Positions 1 to 7,436 of a DNA stretch of 64,000 nucleotides are shown piece by piece. The stretch is from the NCBI RefSeq assembly GCF_003234935.1, contig NZ_QKSB01000002.1, positions 310,001 through 374,000 of the forward strand, in the 5' to 3' direction. The DNA comes from Putridiphycobacter roseus. GTDB taxonomy: Bacteria > Bacteroidota > Bacteroidia > Flavobacteriales_D > Crocinitomicaceae. Position numbers and translations under genes: made by a program. The notes beneath the pieces were generated by a model. That model did no database searches. It had not been told where the DNA came from and saw only the letters and a list, made by a program, of their open reading frames with translations. How positions within the stretch are numbered: the first letter of the stretch is position 1; each line of letters opens with the position of its first letter.

Positions 1-397
1 GTAAACCTTGTACACATCCAAATATTGCGGTCTTTAACTCTGCATTTTCCATGGCCTCTTCAATTTCCGAAATCCTTCCTTTCGGTCGGTGGTTTTCAAG
101 CCAACCTTCTCCTAAGGGACCTTTACTAAAATAACTGGAAAAAGTATCTGTCTTCCTCGTCTCTTTTTGACGCCAAACATCAATAATTTTACGTTTTAAA
201 ATAGAGACCAACCAAGTTTTCACCGCGCTATTTCCTTTAAAGTTACTCAACCCTTGCATACCAGCTATAAAAGTATCCTGAACAAGGTCTTTTGCTAAAT
301 CTTCATCATTTAAACGGGATAGTGCAAAATTAAATAAATAATCGGCGTATTCCTGCACCCATTGAGAAGTGTCTATTGTCGTTTTTTCTAATTTCAT
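1..397 (-). CDS. ECF-type RNA polymerase sigma factor, 3' end cut off by window
   Basis: Reading the minus strand from ATG at 397 gives 132 codons without a stop, running off the left edge. The protein starts MKLEKTTIDTSQWVQEYADY. Residues about 17-75 look like sigma-70 region 2: DYLFNFALSRLNDEDLAKD followed by LVQDTF and then KTWLVSILKRKIIDVWRQ, the conserved helix that contacts the -10 element. Region 4 should lie mostly beyond the edge. ECF factors of this size usually direct RNA polymerase to a small regulon, often under an anti-sigma factor; no such partner is visible on this side. The gene is divergent from the acyltransferase at 498, with about 100 bases between them. The family call is firm; the regulon is unknown. 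Confidence 0.85.
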   Translation of the reverse strand, partial: MKLEKTTIDTSQWVQEYADYLFNFALSRLNDEDLAKDLVQDTFIAGMQGLSNFKGNSAVKTWLVSILKRKIIDVWRQKETRKTDTFSSYFSKGPLGEGWLENHRPKGRISEIEEAMENAELKTAIFGCVQGL

Positions 398-484
398 GCT
401 TCAAAAACAATAATAAGGATAAAAAATAAAACCTTTGGCATTTAATTATCCAAACTTTGGCATCCCATTTATACCGATTTTTTA

Positions 485-492
485 TAGATTTG
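485..492 (+). promoter_or_regulatory. Possible -7 promoter element TAGATTTG
   Basis: This matches the Bacteroidota -7 consensus TANNTTTG but lies only five bases before the preferred ATG at 498, so the transcript would be nearly leaderless. The match may be chance, and transcription may start further upstream. Confidence 0.25.
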
Positions 493-497
493 CCACC

Positions 498-1829
498 ATG
501 AGACCTTTGTACTTCTTATTAAAAGTGTTAATTTCCTATGCAATATTGTTATTCTTTAAAAGAAGAAAAACTGTCAATGCGCCTAAAAAATTCAACGAAC
601 AAACCATTTTTGTTGTCAACCATGCCAGTGCTTTTATGGATCCATGGGTAATTGCGGAATTACAACGTCCAGTTTTGTTTTTTTTAACCAGAGGAGATAT
701 TTTCAAGACTTGGTTACGACCTATTACATGGGCAGCACATATGATTCCGATATTTAGAACCAAAGAAAATGGTGCCGATTCTGCAGAAAAAAACGAACAA
801 GTATTTCAAGAAGTTTATAACTTACTTCGAAAGAAAAAATCTATTTTAATATTTGGAGAAGGCTATACGGATGACGTATTTATTAGAAGCTTAAAATCTT
901 TAAAAAAAGGACCTGCTAGAATTGGATTCGGTGCTATGGAGGCAAATGATTGGAAACTGGATATTAAAATTCAGTCTTCGGGTATTAATTATGCGGATCC
1001 AAACGAATTTCGTTCAGAAGTATTAGTCTCTAATTCAAAACCTATTCACTTAAAAGATTTTAAAGCCGAATACATAAAAAATAAAGCCAAAACCATTACT
1101 AAAATCACTAAAATGGTTACGGTAAATCTCCAAGAACAATTGACCTATTTGGAAGATGAAAAATTAACTGTATTACATAATCAAATTCAATCCATTACAA
1201 AAAAAGGAATTGCACACCACCAATCTGATGAGCGCATTAAACTTGAGACACGCTGGCGTTACAGTCAAAAGTTAGCGACTTTTATAAATGGTAATTATTC
1301 GGAAGAGGACCCAAAATGGATCACTTTAAAATCTACCTTATCTAGCTATTTTAAGCTATTAAAAAAAGAACAAATTGAAGACCAATGGGTTTTAGATTAT
1401 AGTGAAGGAAAAAAACCAAACCTATTTTTAAGGGGACTATTACTACTCGTTTGTCTACCGATATTTTTAATCGGTTGTTTTCACCACCTTATCCCATATT
1501 TATTTGTGAAGCGATTTACAGAAAAAACATTTAAAAGAAGGGTGTTTTGGAGTGGTATAAAATTAATTATGGGGTATGTAGTACTTGCCTTGTTTAACAT
1601 TTTACTCTGCTTATTTCTAAATTATGCATTCGACCTAATGGACACTTGGATCCTTTGGATTTACATCCTATTCATAGTCCCACCTTTTGGCGTAGTAGCA
1701 TATTGGTATGCCCTATATTTTAAACAAACGCTTCAACTGGCAGGTTTAGATAAAAATAAGCTCGAGAAATTAAAAAAAGAAAGAGAAAAATGTGCTGCAC
1801 TGATTACTGCAGACATATCTTTGCATTAA
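498..1829 (+). CDS. Lysophospholipid acyltransferase-like membrane protein
   Basis: A PlsC-type acyltransferase domain lies near the N-terminus: NHASAFMDP carries the catalytic HX4D motif at about residues 42-48, and ILIFGEGYTDD stands where the substrate-binding FPEGT block is expected, so that block is altered. The C-terminal third has three hydrophobic segments ending in a charged tail. The likely role is acyl transfer to a lysophospholipid or related acceptor at the inner membrane. A TTG at 435 would add 21 residues, but the ATG at 498 is preferred because MRPLYFLLKV aligns with the start of the paralogue at 59811-61116. That paralogue is frameshifted, so this may be the only working copy in the window. 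Substrate is unknown. Confidence 0.8.
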   Translation: MRPLYFLLKVLISYAILLFFKRRKTVNAPKKFNEQTIFVVNHASAFMDPWVIAELQRPVLFFLTRGDIFKTWLRPITWAAHMIPIFRTKENGADSAEKNEQVFQEVYNLLRKKKSILIFGEGYTDDVFIRSLKSLKKGPARIGFGAMEANDWKLDIKIQSSGINYADPNEFRSEVLVSNSKPIHLKDFKAEYIKNKAKTITKITKMVTVNLQEQLTYLEDEKLTVLHNQIQSITKKGIAHHQSDERIKLETRWRYSQKLATFINGNYSEEDPKWITLKSTLSSYFKLLKKEQIEDQWVLDYSEGKKPNLFLRGLLLLVCLPIFLIGCFHHLIPYLFVKRFTEKTFKRRVFWSGIKLIMGYVVLALFNILLCLFLNYAFDLMDTWILWIYILFIVPPFGVVAYWYALYFKQTLQLAGLDKNKLEKLKKEREKCAALITADISLH

Positions 1830-1901
1830 AACTAGTTAGTCTCCAAATATTTAAGCTGTTTATTTTAATTCATTCTATGGTTTTATTTCCATAAAATGTA
1901 G

Positions 1902-1909
1902 TAAATTTG
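1902..1909 (+). promoter_or_regulatory. -7 promoter element TAAATTTG
   Basis: An exact TANNTTTG match 20 bases before the ATG at 1930. No clear -33 TTG is seen. It would drive the two tandem beta-barrel genes. Confidence 0.45.
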
Positions 1910-1929
1910 ATTAAATCAAAAGCTTAAAT

Positions 1930-2457
1930 ATGAAATTTATATTTATTGTAACCAGCATACTAATTTCTTGTATGAGTCAAGCGCAAGAAAGCTACACTAC
2001 AAAAGTCACCCACAGTATAGGTCTGCATGCTGGTCTTTCAACGGGCTATGGCTTTTCTTACCGATACTGGCCAAAAAGAATTGGCTTAGAAGTCACTGCC
2101 ATTCCAATTTTTAATGGAAATAAAAACGCCTTCGTCAGTTCTGGTTTAAGTGGTCTATACTTAATCAAAGAGTACAACAGGCTTAATGTTTTTGGTTATT
2201 TAGGTGCGCATTACATTTATGAAACAAGCTTTCAATATGTGAATTCAAAAGTTTTAGACGATTTCGGTAACTCCATTTACGAAGAAAAATTAGTGACCAA
2301 TAATACGATTAATGTTGGACTTGGGTTTGGCACAAATATTAATATTTTAAAAGAGTTAAGTTTAAGCCTTCAAACGGGCTATGCCTTATACAATATTGTA
2401 GAGAACTTAGGCGGAAATTTAACTGGTGAAATTGGACTCTATTATCATTTAAAATAA
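1930..2457 (+). CDS. Small outer-membrane beta-barrel-like protein, copy 1
   Basis: The 175-residue product has a signal peptide (MKFIFIVTSILISCMSQAQ), then alternating aromatic and polar stretches ending in GEIGLYYHLK, as in small 8-strand outer-membrane barrels. It is a clear paralogue of the next gene: both share GLHAG, SYRYWPK.IG and the GEIGLYY ending. The two are 5 bases apart and very likely co-transcribed. No enzymatic motif is seen and no specific function is recognised. The barrel call rests on pattern and length only. Confidence 0.6.
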   Translation: MKFIFIVTSILISCMSQAQESYTTKVTHSIGLHAGLSTGYGFSYRYWPKRIGLEVTAIPIFNGNKNAFVSSGLSGLYLIKEYNRLNVFGYLGAHYIYETSFQYVNSKVLDDFGNSIYEEKLVTNNTINVGLGFGTNINILKELSLSLQTGYALYNIVENLGGNLTGEIGLYYHLK

Positions 2458-2462
2458 TTCTT

Positions 2463-2957
2463 ATGAAAAGTTTTGCACTTATTTGTTTATTTTCCCTCCT
2501 TAGTTTTTCTGGGAAAACACAGCTAACCTCTAGCCCTCATCATTTTGGGTTACATGCCGGCTTCACAACTGGCCTTGGATTATCGTATAGGTACTGGCCT
2601 AAAAAAATTGGGGTACAACTTACGGCTGCACCACAATTTTCTAAAAATTACTTTAATATCTATTCTGGATTAACGGGCTTACTATCCATTAAAAAAAATG
2701 CTACCTCAGAGTTTTTCACTTATTTGGGTGCTAGTTTAAACAGCACTAAAGATGATTACTATGTATATGAAAATGGAACATATTACCAAAACCTAAAGGT
2801 AGACAACAAATTGAATATCGGTTTAGGGATTGGATTTAGGGTAACCTTTTTAAAAGTGTTTGACGTTAATTTTCAAGGTGGCTATGGTGTTTACGACATT
2901 ACTAAAAATATTAGAAGCAGACCAACAGGAGAAATAGGTTTGTATTACCGTTATTAA
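2463..2957 (+). CDS. Small outer-membrane beta-barrel-like protein, copy 2
   Basis: The product has 164 residues with a signal peptide (MKSFALICLFSLLSFSGKTQ) and the same framework as the preceding gene: HFGLHAGFTTGLGLSYRYW near the start and GEIGLYYRY at the C-terminus. The middle, around the predicted surface loops (YYVYENGTYYQN), differs most, as expected for duplicated outer-membrane proteins that have diverged at exposed loops. Its last four bases overlap the end of the convergent namZ gene. Function is unknown. Confidence 0.6.
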   Translation: MKSFALICLFSLLSFSGKTQLTSSPHHFGLHAGFTTGLGLSYRYWPKKIGVQLTAAPQFSKNYFNIYSGLTGLLSIKKNATSEFFTYLGASLNSTKDDYYVYENGTYYQNLKVDNKLNIGLGIGFRVTFLKVFDVNFQGGYGVYDITKNIRSRPTGEIGLYYRY

Positions 2958-4153
2958 TTAAAATCAGTGTATAACAAATAATTTTGGCGTGTTAATTTAA
3001 ACACATCCAATTCAGTTTTCCATGTAGCTCTAATTTCTTCCTCAGTCTTACCTGCAACCACCATTTTTCGAAATTGATCACTTCCCATTAACAAATCAAT
3101 AAAATGATTAGGTAGAAAAAAATTGGCGCCAAGATTAAGGTTTTCGTAAAATTTTAAAAACCAATCTAACTGCATTTGATTTTGGTTTTGTAAAACATTG
3201 ATCCCTGTTTCGGTAAAATTAACCCCGTTGCATACTTTTCCGTTTAATTTTGGGTTTTTAGCACCGACATTTGGTTTTGGTGTAAAATAATAACTCCCAG
3301 CATTAAAAGAAGGATGTCCTATTTGTTGAAATGGATAAGCTGTCCCCCTACCCACACTTACAACCGTTCCTTCAAAAAGACATATAGAAGGATATAAATA
3401 TACCGATAGCATATTGGGTAAATTAGGGCTTGGTTTTATTGGTAATTTATAAAACTTTTGATGGTTCCACCCTTTACATAAAACAATTTTTAACGGACAT
3501 TTTAACTCACTTTTCAACCAACCCTCTCCATTAATCATGGTCGCATATTCACCGATTGTCATGCCATGCACAATAGAAACAGGGTGCATACCTACAAAAG
3601 ATTTGAAGCGCCTATCTAAAACAGGCCCATCCACATAATGTCCGTTAGGATTCGGGCGGTCAAGTACTATAAGTTGCACCTTATTTTCTGCACATGCTTC
3701 CATCACATAATGTAAAGTAGAAATGTAAGTATAAAATCGTACCCCTACATCTTGCAAATCAAACAATAGGACATCTAAATTTTTTAACTGATTATCGGTA
3801 GGTTTTTTATTACTTCCATAAAGCGAAATGATAGGTATTTGTGTTATAGGGTCAACTTTTGAGGCAACCTTCTCCCCAGCATCTGCTTCTCCTCTAAACC
3901 CATGTTCAGGGGAAAATAATTGTACTACTTTTATCTGTTTCTCCAATAAAATATCCACTAAATGCCGCTCTCCTACCATAGATGTTTGATTCCCTACCAA
4001 CCCGACACGTTTTCCTTCTAATAATGGTAGGTAGTTCTCAAAATTGGCTGCACCGACCACAATGGAGTCATTTTGATATAAACCTTGATTTACCTGTCCA
4101 AATACAAGCGTACAAAAAACACATAGGAATGAAATTAAGAGTGGTTTTAACAT
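2954..4153 (-). CDS. namZ: DUF1343 / NamZ-type exo-beta-N-acetylmuramidase
   Basis: The 399-residue protein begins with a signal peptide ending at VFGQ. It carries the DUF1343 signature blocks in order: GLVGNQTS, LFSPEHGFRG, ISLYG, DLQDVGVRFYTYISTL and RPNPNG. Characterised members of this family (B. subtilis YbbC, renamed NamZ) remove terminal N-acetylmuramic acid from peptidoglycan fragments. Export suggests action in the periplasm. It is divergent from the FtsX-type gene at 4219 and overlaps the beta-barrel gene by four bases at its 3' end. A NagZ-type glucosaminidase at 27847 would supply the complementary activity. The family assignment is firm; the activity here is inferred from homologues. 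Confidence 0.85.
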   Translation of the reverse strand: MLKPLLISFLCVFCTLVFGQVNQGLYQNDSIVVGAANFENYLPLLEGKRVGLVGNQTSMVGERHLVDILLEKQIKVVQLFSPEHGFRGEADAGEKVASKVDPITQIPIISLYGSNKKPTDNQLKNLDVLLFDLQDVGVRFYTYISTLHYVMEACAENKVQLIVLDRPNPNGHYVDGPVLDRRFKSFVGMHPVSIVHGMTIGEYATMINGEGWLKSELKCPLKIVLCKGWNHQKFYKLPIKPSPNLPNMLSVYLYPSICLFEGTVVSVGRGTAYPFQQIGHPSFNAGSYYFTPKPNVGAKNPKLNGKVCNGVNFTETGINVLQNQNQMQLDWFLKFYENLNLGANFFLPNHFIDLLMGSDQFRKMVVAGKTEEEIRATWKTELDVFKLTRQNYLLYTDFN

Positions 4154-4205
4154 AATATTCTTCTATTTGTAATGGTATTACTTTATAAGTTTTAAATTTA
4201 CAGCA

Positions 4206-4213
4206 CAAACATA
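4206..4213 (-). promoter_or_regulatory. -7 promoter element TATGTTTG for namZ
   Basis: An exact TANNTTTG on the minus strand, about 50 bases upstream of the namZ ATG at 4153, inside the 65-base divergent gap with the FtsX-type gene. Confidence 0.45.
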
Positions 4214-4218
4214 CATCA

Positions 4219-5850
4219 TTGAACACAGAATACTTCATAGCTAAGAGAATCATTAAACAAAAAGAAGGCAAAAAGCAAATATCAAAGCCCATTGTTCAAA
4301 TTTCTTTAATGAGTATAATCATAGGTGTTGCTGTAATGATTATTACGGTTTCAATCGTCACAGGGTTTCAAAATAAAATAAGAGAAAAAGTAATTGGATT
4401 TGGTTCACACATTCAGATTTCGAATATGGAAAATAACACTTCTATGGAATCCTCTCCTATTTTATACGACTCTCTTTTTGCCCAACAAATCATTGAGAAT
4501 AAAAATGTAAAGCACATACAGAAATACGTTTTTAAACCTGCTATCATTCAAAGTGAAGCCAATGCTAAGTTATTTAAATTAAATGGATATACAGACACCA
4601 TAGTCAACCAAGATGTATTGGGCGTTTTATTCAAAGGAGTGGATGTAGATTACGATTTAAACTTTTTTAAAGACAAACTCGTTGCTGGCACCTTACTCGA
4701 TTTTGATGGCACTACCGAAGTACTGATTTCAGAAAAAATAGCGAAACTCCTAAACTACAAAGTAATGGATGAAATGAACGCCTATTTTATCCTAAACAAC
4801 GCCCCAAAAAAAAGAACATTTAAAATAAAAGGAATATACAAAACAGGACTTGAAGAATTTGATAAGAAAATAATATTTACTGCTATTCAAAGCTTACAGC
4901 AACTAAATAACTGGGGAATACAGTCTAACCTCACTGTAATTGATTCTTGCATTAACGGAAATTACATCATCAAAGGATTGTCTTTTGGAAGCTATCCTTA
5001 CCACACCTATAAATGGAATGGCGTATACAGTGCTTCCAATTTATTTTTAATTTCAGGAAAACAAAATAGAGACATTATTTTTGAAGCAGCACTAGATGAA
5101 AATAGTAACCAAAAAGAGCAAGTACTAATTTTCGATAAATCCACTTTAAAAGTACACATAGATTCTGCTTGTGATTGTACCACATCATTACTGCAACAAA
5201 AACCGATCACCTACTTATCAGATACTTTAATAAAAATGCCGTTTGGCACTATTTCCATCATGAACGGGAAAGGCACCAGCAACAATTACATTGGTGGCTA
5301 TGAAGTGCTAATTAACGAATGGCGTGATTTAGAAAAAATGGATGAAATAATATATAACGAAATACCCTTTGAACTAAAAACGACGAAAATAACAGAGATT
5401 TACCAAGAGATTTTTGCCTGGCTTGGTTTTTTAGACATGAATATCGTAGTAATTTTAATTATGATGCTCGCGGTTTCCCTTATCAATATGGTCACTTCTC
5501 TATTAGTTTTAATACTTGAAAAAACAAATTTTATTGGCATTTTAAAAGCTATTGGTGCCACCAATTGGTCGATTAGAAAAATATTTATTTATAACTCTTT
5601 ATTATTATTAATCAAGGGATTATTTTGGGGAAACATACTAGGTATTGGCTTATTATTGGTCCAACAATACTTTAACGTTTTACCGTTAGATCCAGCTATT
5701 TATTATTTAGACGCCGTTCCGGTAGAAATAAACGCGAGTAATATATTATCAATAAACCTATTGACCATAGTAACCTGTTTTATTGTATTGATAATACCGA
5801 GTTACTTAATTACAAAAATAAAACCAATCCAAGCAATTAAATTCAATTAA
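4219..5850 (+). CDS. FtsX/LolC-like ABC transporter permease
   Basis: The 543-residue protein has one N-terminal membrane segment (residues about 26-50, IVQISLMSIIIGVAVMII), a long extracytoplasmic region, and three C-terminal segments from about residue 395. This is the MacB/FtsX permease topology. The start (TEYFIAKRI) resembles LolC/LolE, which extract lipoproteins from the inner membrane using ATPase LolD. The start codon is TTG at 4219; no ATG gives a full first segment. No ATPase gene lies beside it, so the partner must be encoded elsewhere, which is common for this subfamily in Bacteroidota. A general FtsX-family role cannot be excluded. Confidence 0.8.
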   Translation: MNTEYFIAKRIIKQKEGKKQISKPIVQISLMSIIIGVAVMIITVSIVTGFQNKIREKVIGFGSHIQISNMENNTSMESSPILYDSLFAQQIIENKNVKHIQKYVFKPAIIQSEANAKLFKLNGYTDTIVNQDVLGVLFKGVDVDYDLNFFKDKLVAGTLLDFDGTTEVLISEKIAKLLNYKVMDEMNAYFILNNAPKKRTFKIKGIYKTGLEEFDKKIIFTAIQSLQQLNNWGIQSNLTVIDSCINGNYIIKGLSFGSYPYHTYKWNGVYSASNLFLISGKQNRDIIFEAALDENSNQKEQVLIFDKSTLKVHIDSACDCTTSLLQQKPITYLSDTLIKMPFGTISIMNGKGTSNNYIGGYEVLINEWRDLEKMDEIIYNEIPFELKTTKITEIYQEIFAWLGFLDMNIVVILIMMLAVSLINMVTSLLVLILEKTNFIGILKAIGATNWSIRKIFIYNSLLLLIKGLFWGNILGIGLLLVQQYFNVLPLDPAIYYLDAVPVEINASNILSINLLTIVTCFIVLIIPSYLITKIKPIQAIKFN

Positions 5851-5936
5851 CAAAACGAATTTAATTTAACGTTTTAGGTGATAATTTCCTTTAATTTCAT
5901 TAATTTCGTGGTCAGAAAAAAAATAGTACATCTAGC

Positions 5937-7253
5937 ATGGCAGATATCGAAATAAAGCTCCCTAAAATGGGGGAAAGTGTTACAGAAGCAACCATCACTA
6001 ACTGGTTAAAGGAAGTCGGAGATTCAGTAGAATTAGACGAACCATTAGTAGAAGTTGCAACTGATAAGGTTGACAATGAATTACCTTCAGAAGTGGAAGG
6101 AACGTTAACAAAAATATTTTTTGAGAAAGATGAAGTCGCACAGGTAGGAGATGTAATTGCAATTGTATCGACCACTGGTGGTGCAGCGGCTAGTCCGGCA
6201 CCAGTAAAAGACACCATAGCTTCTGTACCTGCTCCAGCAGAAAGCAGCAGAGCTAAAGTGACAAATGATTCAAATGCTGCAACAGTAGTTGAAAAAACAG
6301 GTCCATCTGGTAAATTCTATTCTCCTTTAGTGAGAAGTATTGCGGAGAAAGAAAACATCTCTATGGCGCAATTAGAATCTATTGCTGGAAGCGGCGAAAA
6401 TGGTAGAGTAACCAAAAAAGATATTTTATCTTTCATTGAAAATGGCGCACCAGCAGTTGCAGCGACAGAAAAAGTAAAAGCGACAACGAAACAAGCACCG
6501 ACAAAACAAGTTCAATTATCTACTCCAAACATTCCAACCATGGAAGGAGATGAAATTATTGAAATGGATAGAATGCGTAAATTGATTTCTGACCATATGG
6601 TGATGTCAATGCAAGTTTCTCCACACGTTACTTCATTTGTTGAAGCAGATGTAACCAACATTGTAATGTGGAGAAATAAGGTGAAAGATAATTTCTTAAA
6701 GAAAGAAGGTGAAAAAATAACCTTCACACCAATATTTATGGAAGCGGTGGTTAAGGCCATTAAAGATTTCCCTATGGTAAATGTATCCGTAAATGGAAAC
6801 CAAATCATAAAAAGAAAAGACATCAATATTGGAATGGCAACAGCTTTACCTTCAGGGAATTTAATTGTACCTGTAATTAAAAAAGCAGATAATTTAAACT
6901 TAATTGGTTTAACCAAACAAGTAAATGGTTTGGCCAATAAAGCAAGAAATAATAAATTGAGTTCAGATGATGTTTCTGGTGGTACTTATACCGTGACAAA
7001 TGTGGGAACATTTGGAAATGTAATGGGAACCCCAATTATTAATCAACCACAGGTAGCAATTCTTGCTTTAGGAGCAATTAGAAAAGTTCCTGCAGTAATT
7101 GAAACACCACAAGGTGACACCATAGGAATTCGACACAAAATGTTCTTGTCACACTCTTATGATCACAGGGTTGTAGATGGTGCTTTGGGCGGAATGTTCG
7201 TCAAAAGAGTAGCTGAATATTTAGAACAATTTGATTTAAATAGAGAATTTTAA
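5937..7253 (+). CDS. 2-oxoacid dehydrogenase E2 (dihydrolipoyl acyltransferase)
   Basis: Domain order is standard. A lipoyl domain comes first, with the lipoylated lysine in EVATDKVDNE (K44). An Ala/Pro-rich linker follows, then a peripheral subunit-binding domain at about residues 128-163 (YSPLVRSIAEKENI), a second linker, and a catalytic acyltransferase domain ending in SHSYDHRVVDG (catalytic His about 411, Asp about 415). It transfers acyl groups to CoA in a pyruvate, 2-oxoglutarate or branched-chain complex. The sequence most resembles the branched-chain-type E2 common in Bacteroidota, but E1 and E3 are not adjacent, so substrate is not settled. A strong terminator follows. Confidence 0.85.
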   Translation: MADIEIKLPKMGESVTEATITNWLKEVGDSVELDEPLVEVATDKVDNELPSEVEGTLTKIFFEKDEVAQVGDVIAIVSTTGGAAASPAPVKDTIASVPAPAESSRAKVTNDSNAATVVEKTGPSGKFYSPLVRSIAEKENISMAQLESIAGSGENGRVTKKDILSFIENGAPAVAATEKVKATTKQAPTKQVQLSTPNIPTMEGDEIIEMDRMRKLISDHMVMSMQVSPHVTSFVEADVTNIVMWRNKVKDNFLKKEGEKITFTPIFMEAVVKAIKDFPMVNVSVNGNQIIKRKDINIGMATALPSGNLIVPVIKKADNLNLIGLTKQVNGLANKARNNKLSSDDVSGGTYTVTNVGTFGNVMGTPIINQPQVAILALGAIRKVPAVIETPQGDTIGIRHKMFLSHSYDHRVVDGALGGMFVKRVAEYLEQFDLNREF

Positions 7254-7274
7254 AAAATTCAATGTTAATATCTT

Positions 7275-7310
7275 AAGCCTCTTCTAATTTTAGGAGGGGC
7301 TTTCTTATTT
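7275..7310 (+). terminator. Rho-independent terminator after the E2 gene
   Basis: Arms at 7275-7284 and 7293-7302 pair over ten positions (three G-T pairs) around an 8-base loop, followed by a T-rich tract. It starts 22 bases after the E2 stop codon. Confidence 0.8.
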
Positions 7311-7436
7311 AATTTAGCAGAATATTTTCAATTTTATGAAACAATTCTGTTTAAATAAGGCATTTATCACGACTACTTCACGGTTGCTAGGTTTACGCAT
7401 AATTGTTTCAAATGGTTACAACTTATTCTCAAACCT

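Noticed and set aside
4219..5850. Assigning the permease as ftsX
   Set aside because: Topology and N-terminus fit the LolC/E-type group as well, and no ftsE neighbour is present, so no gene symbol is given.
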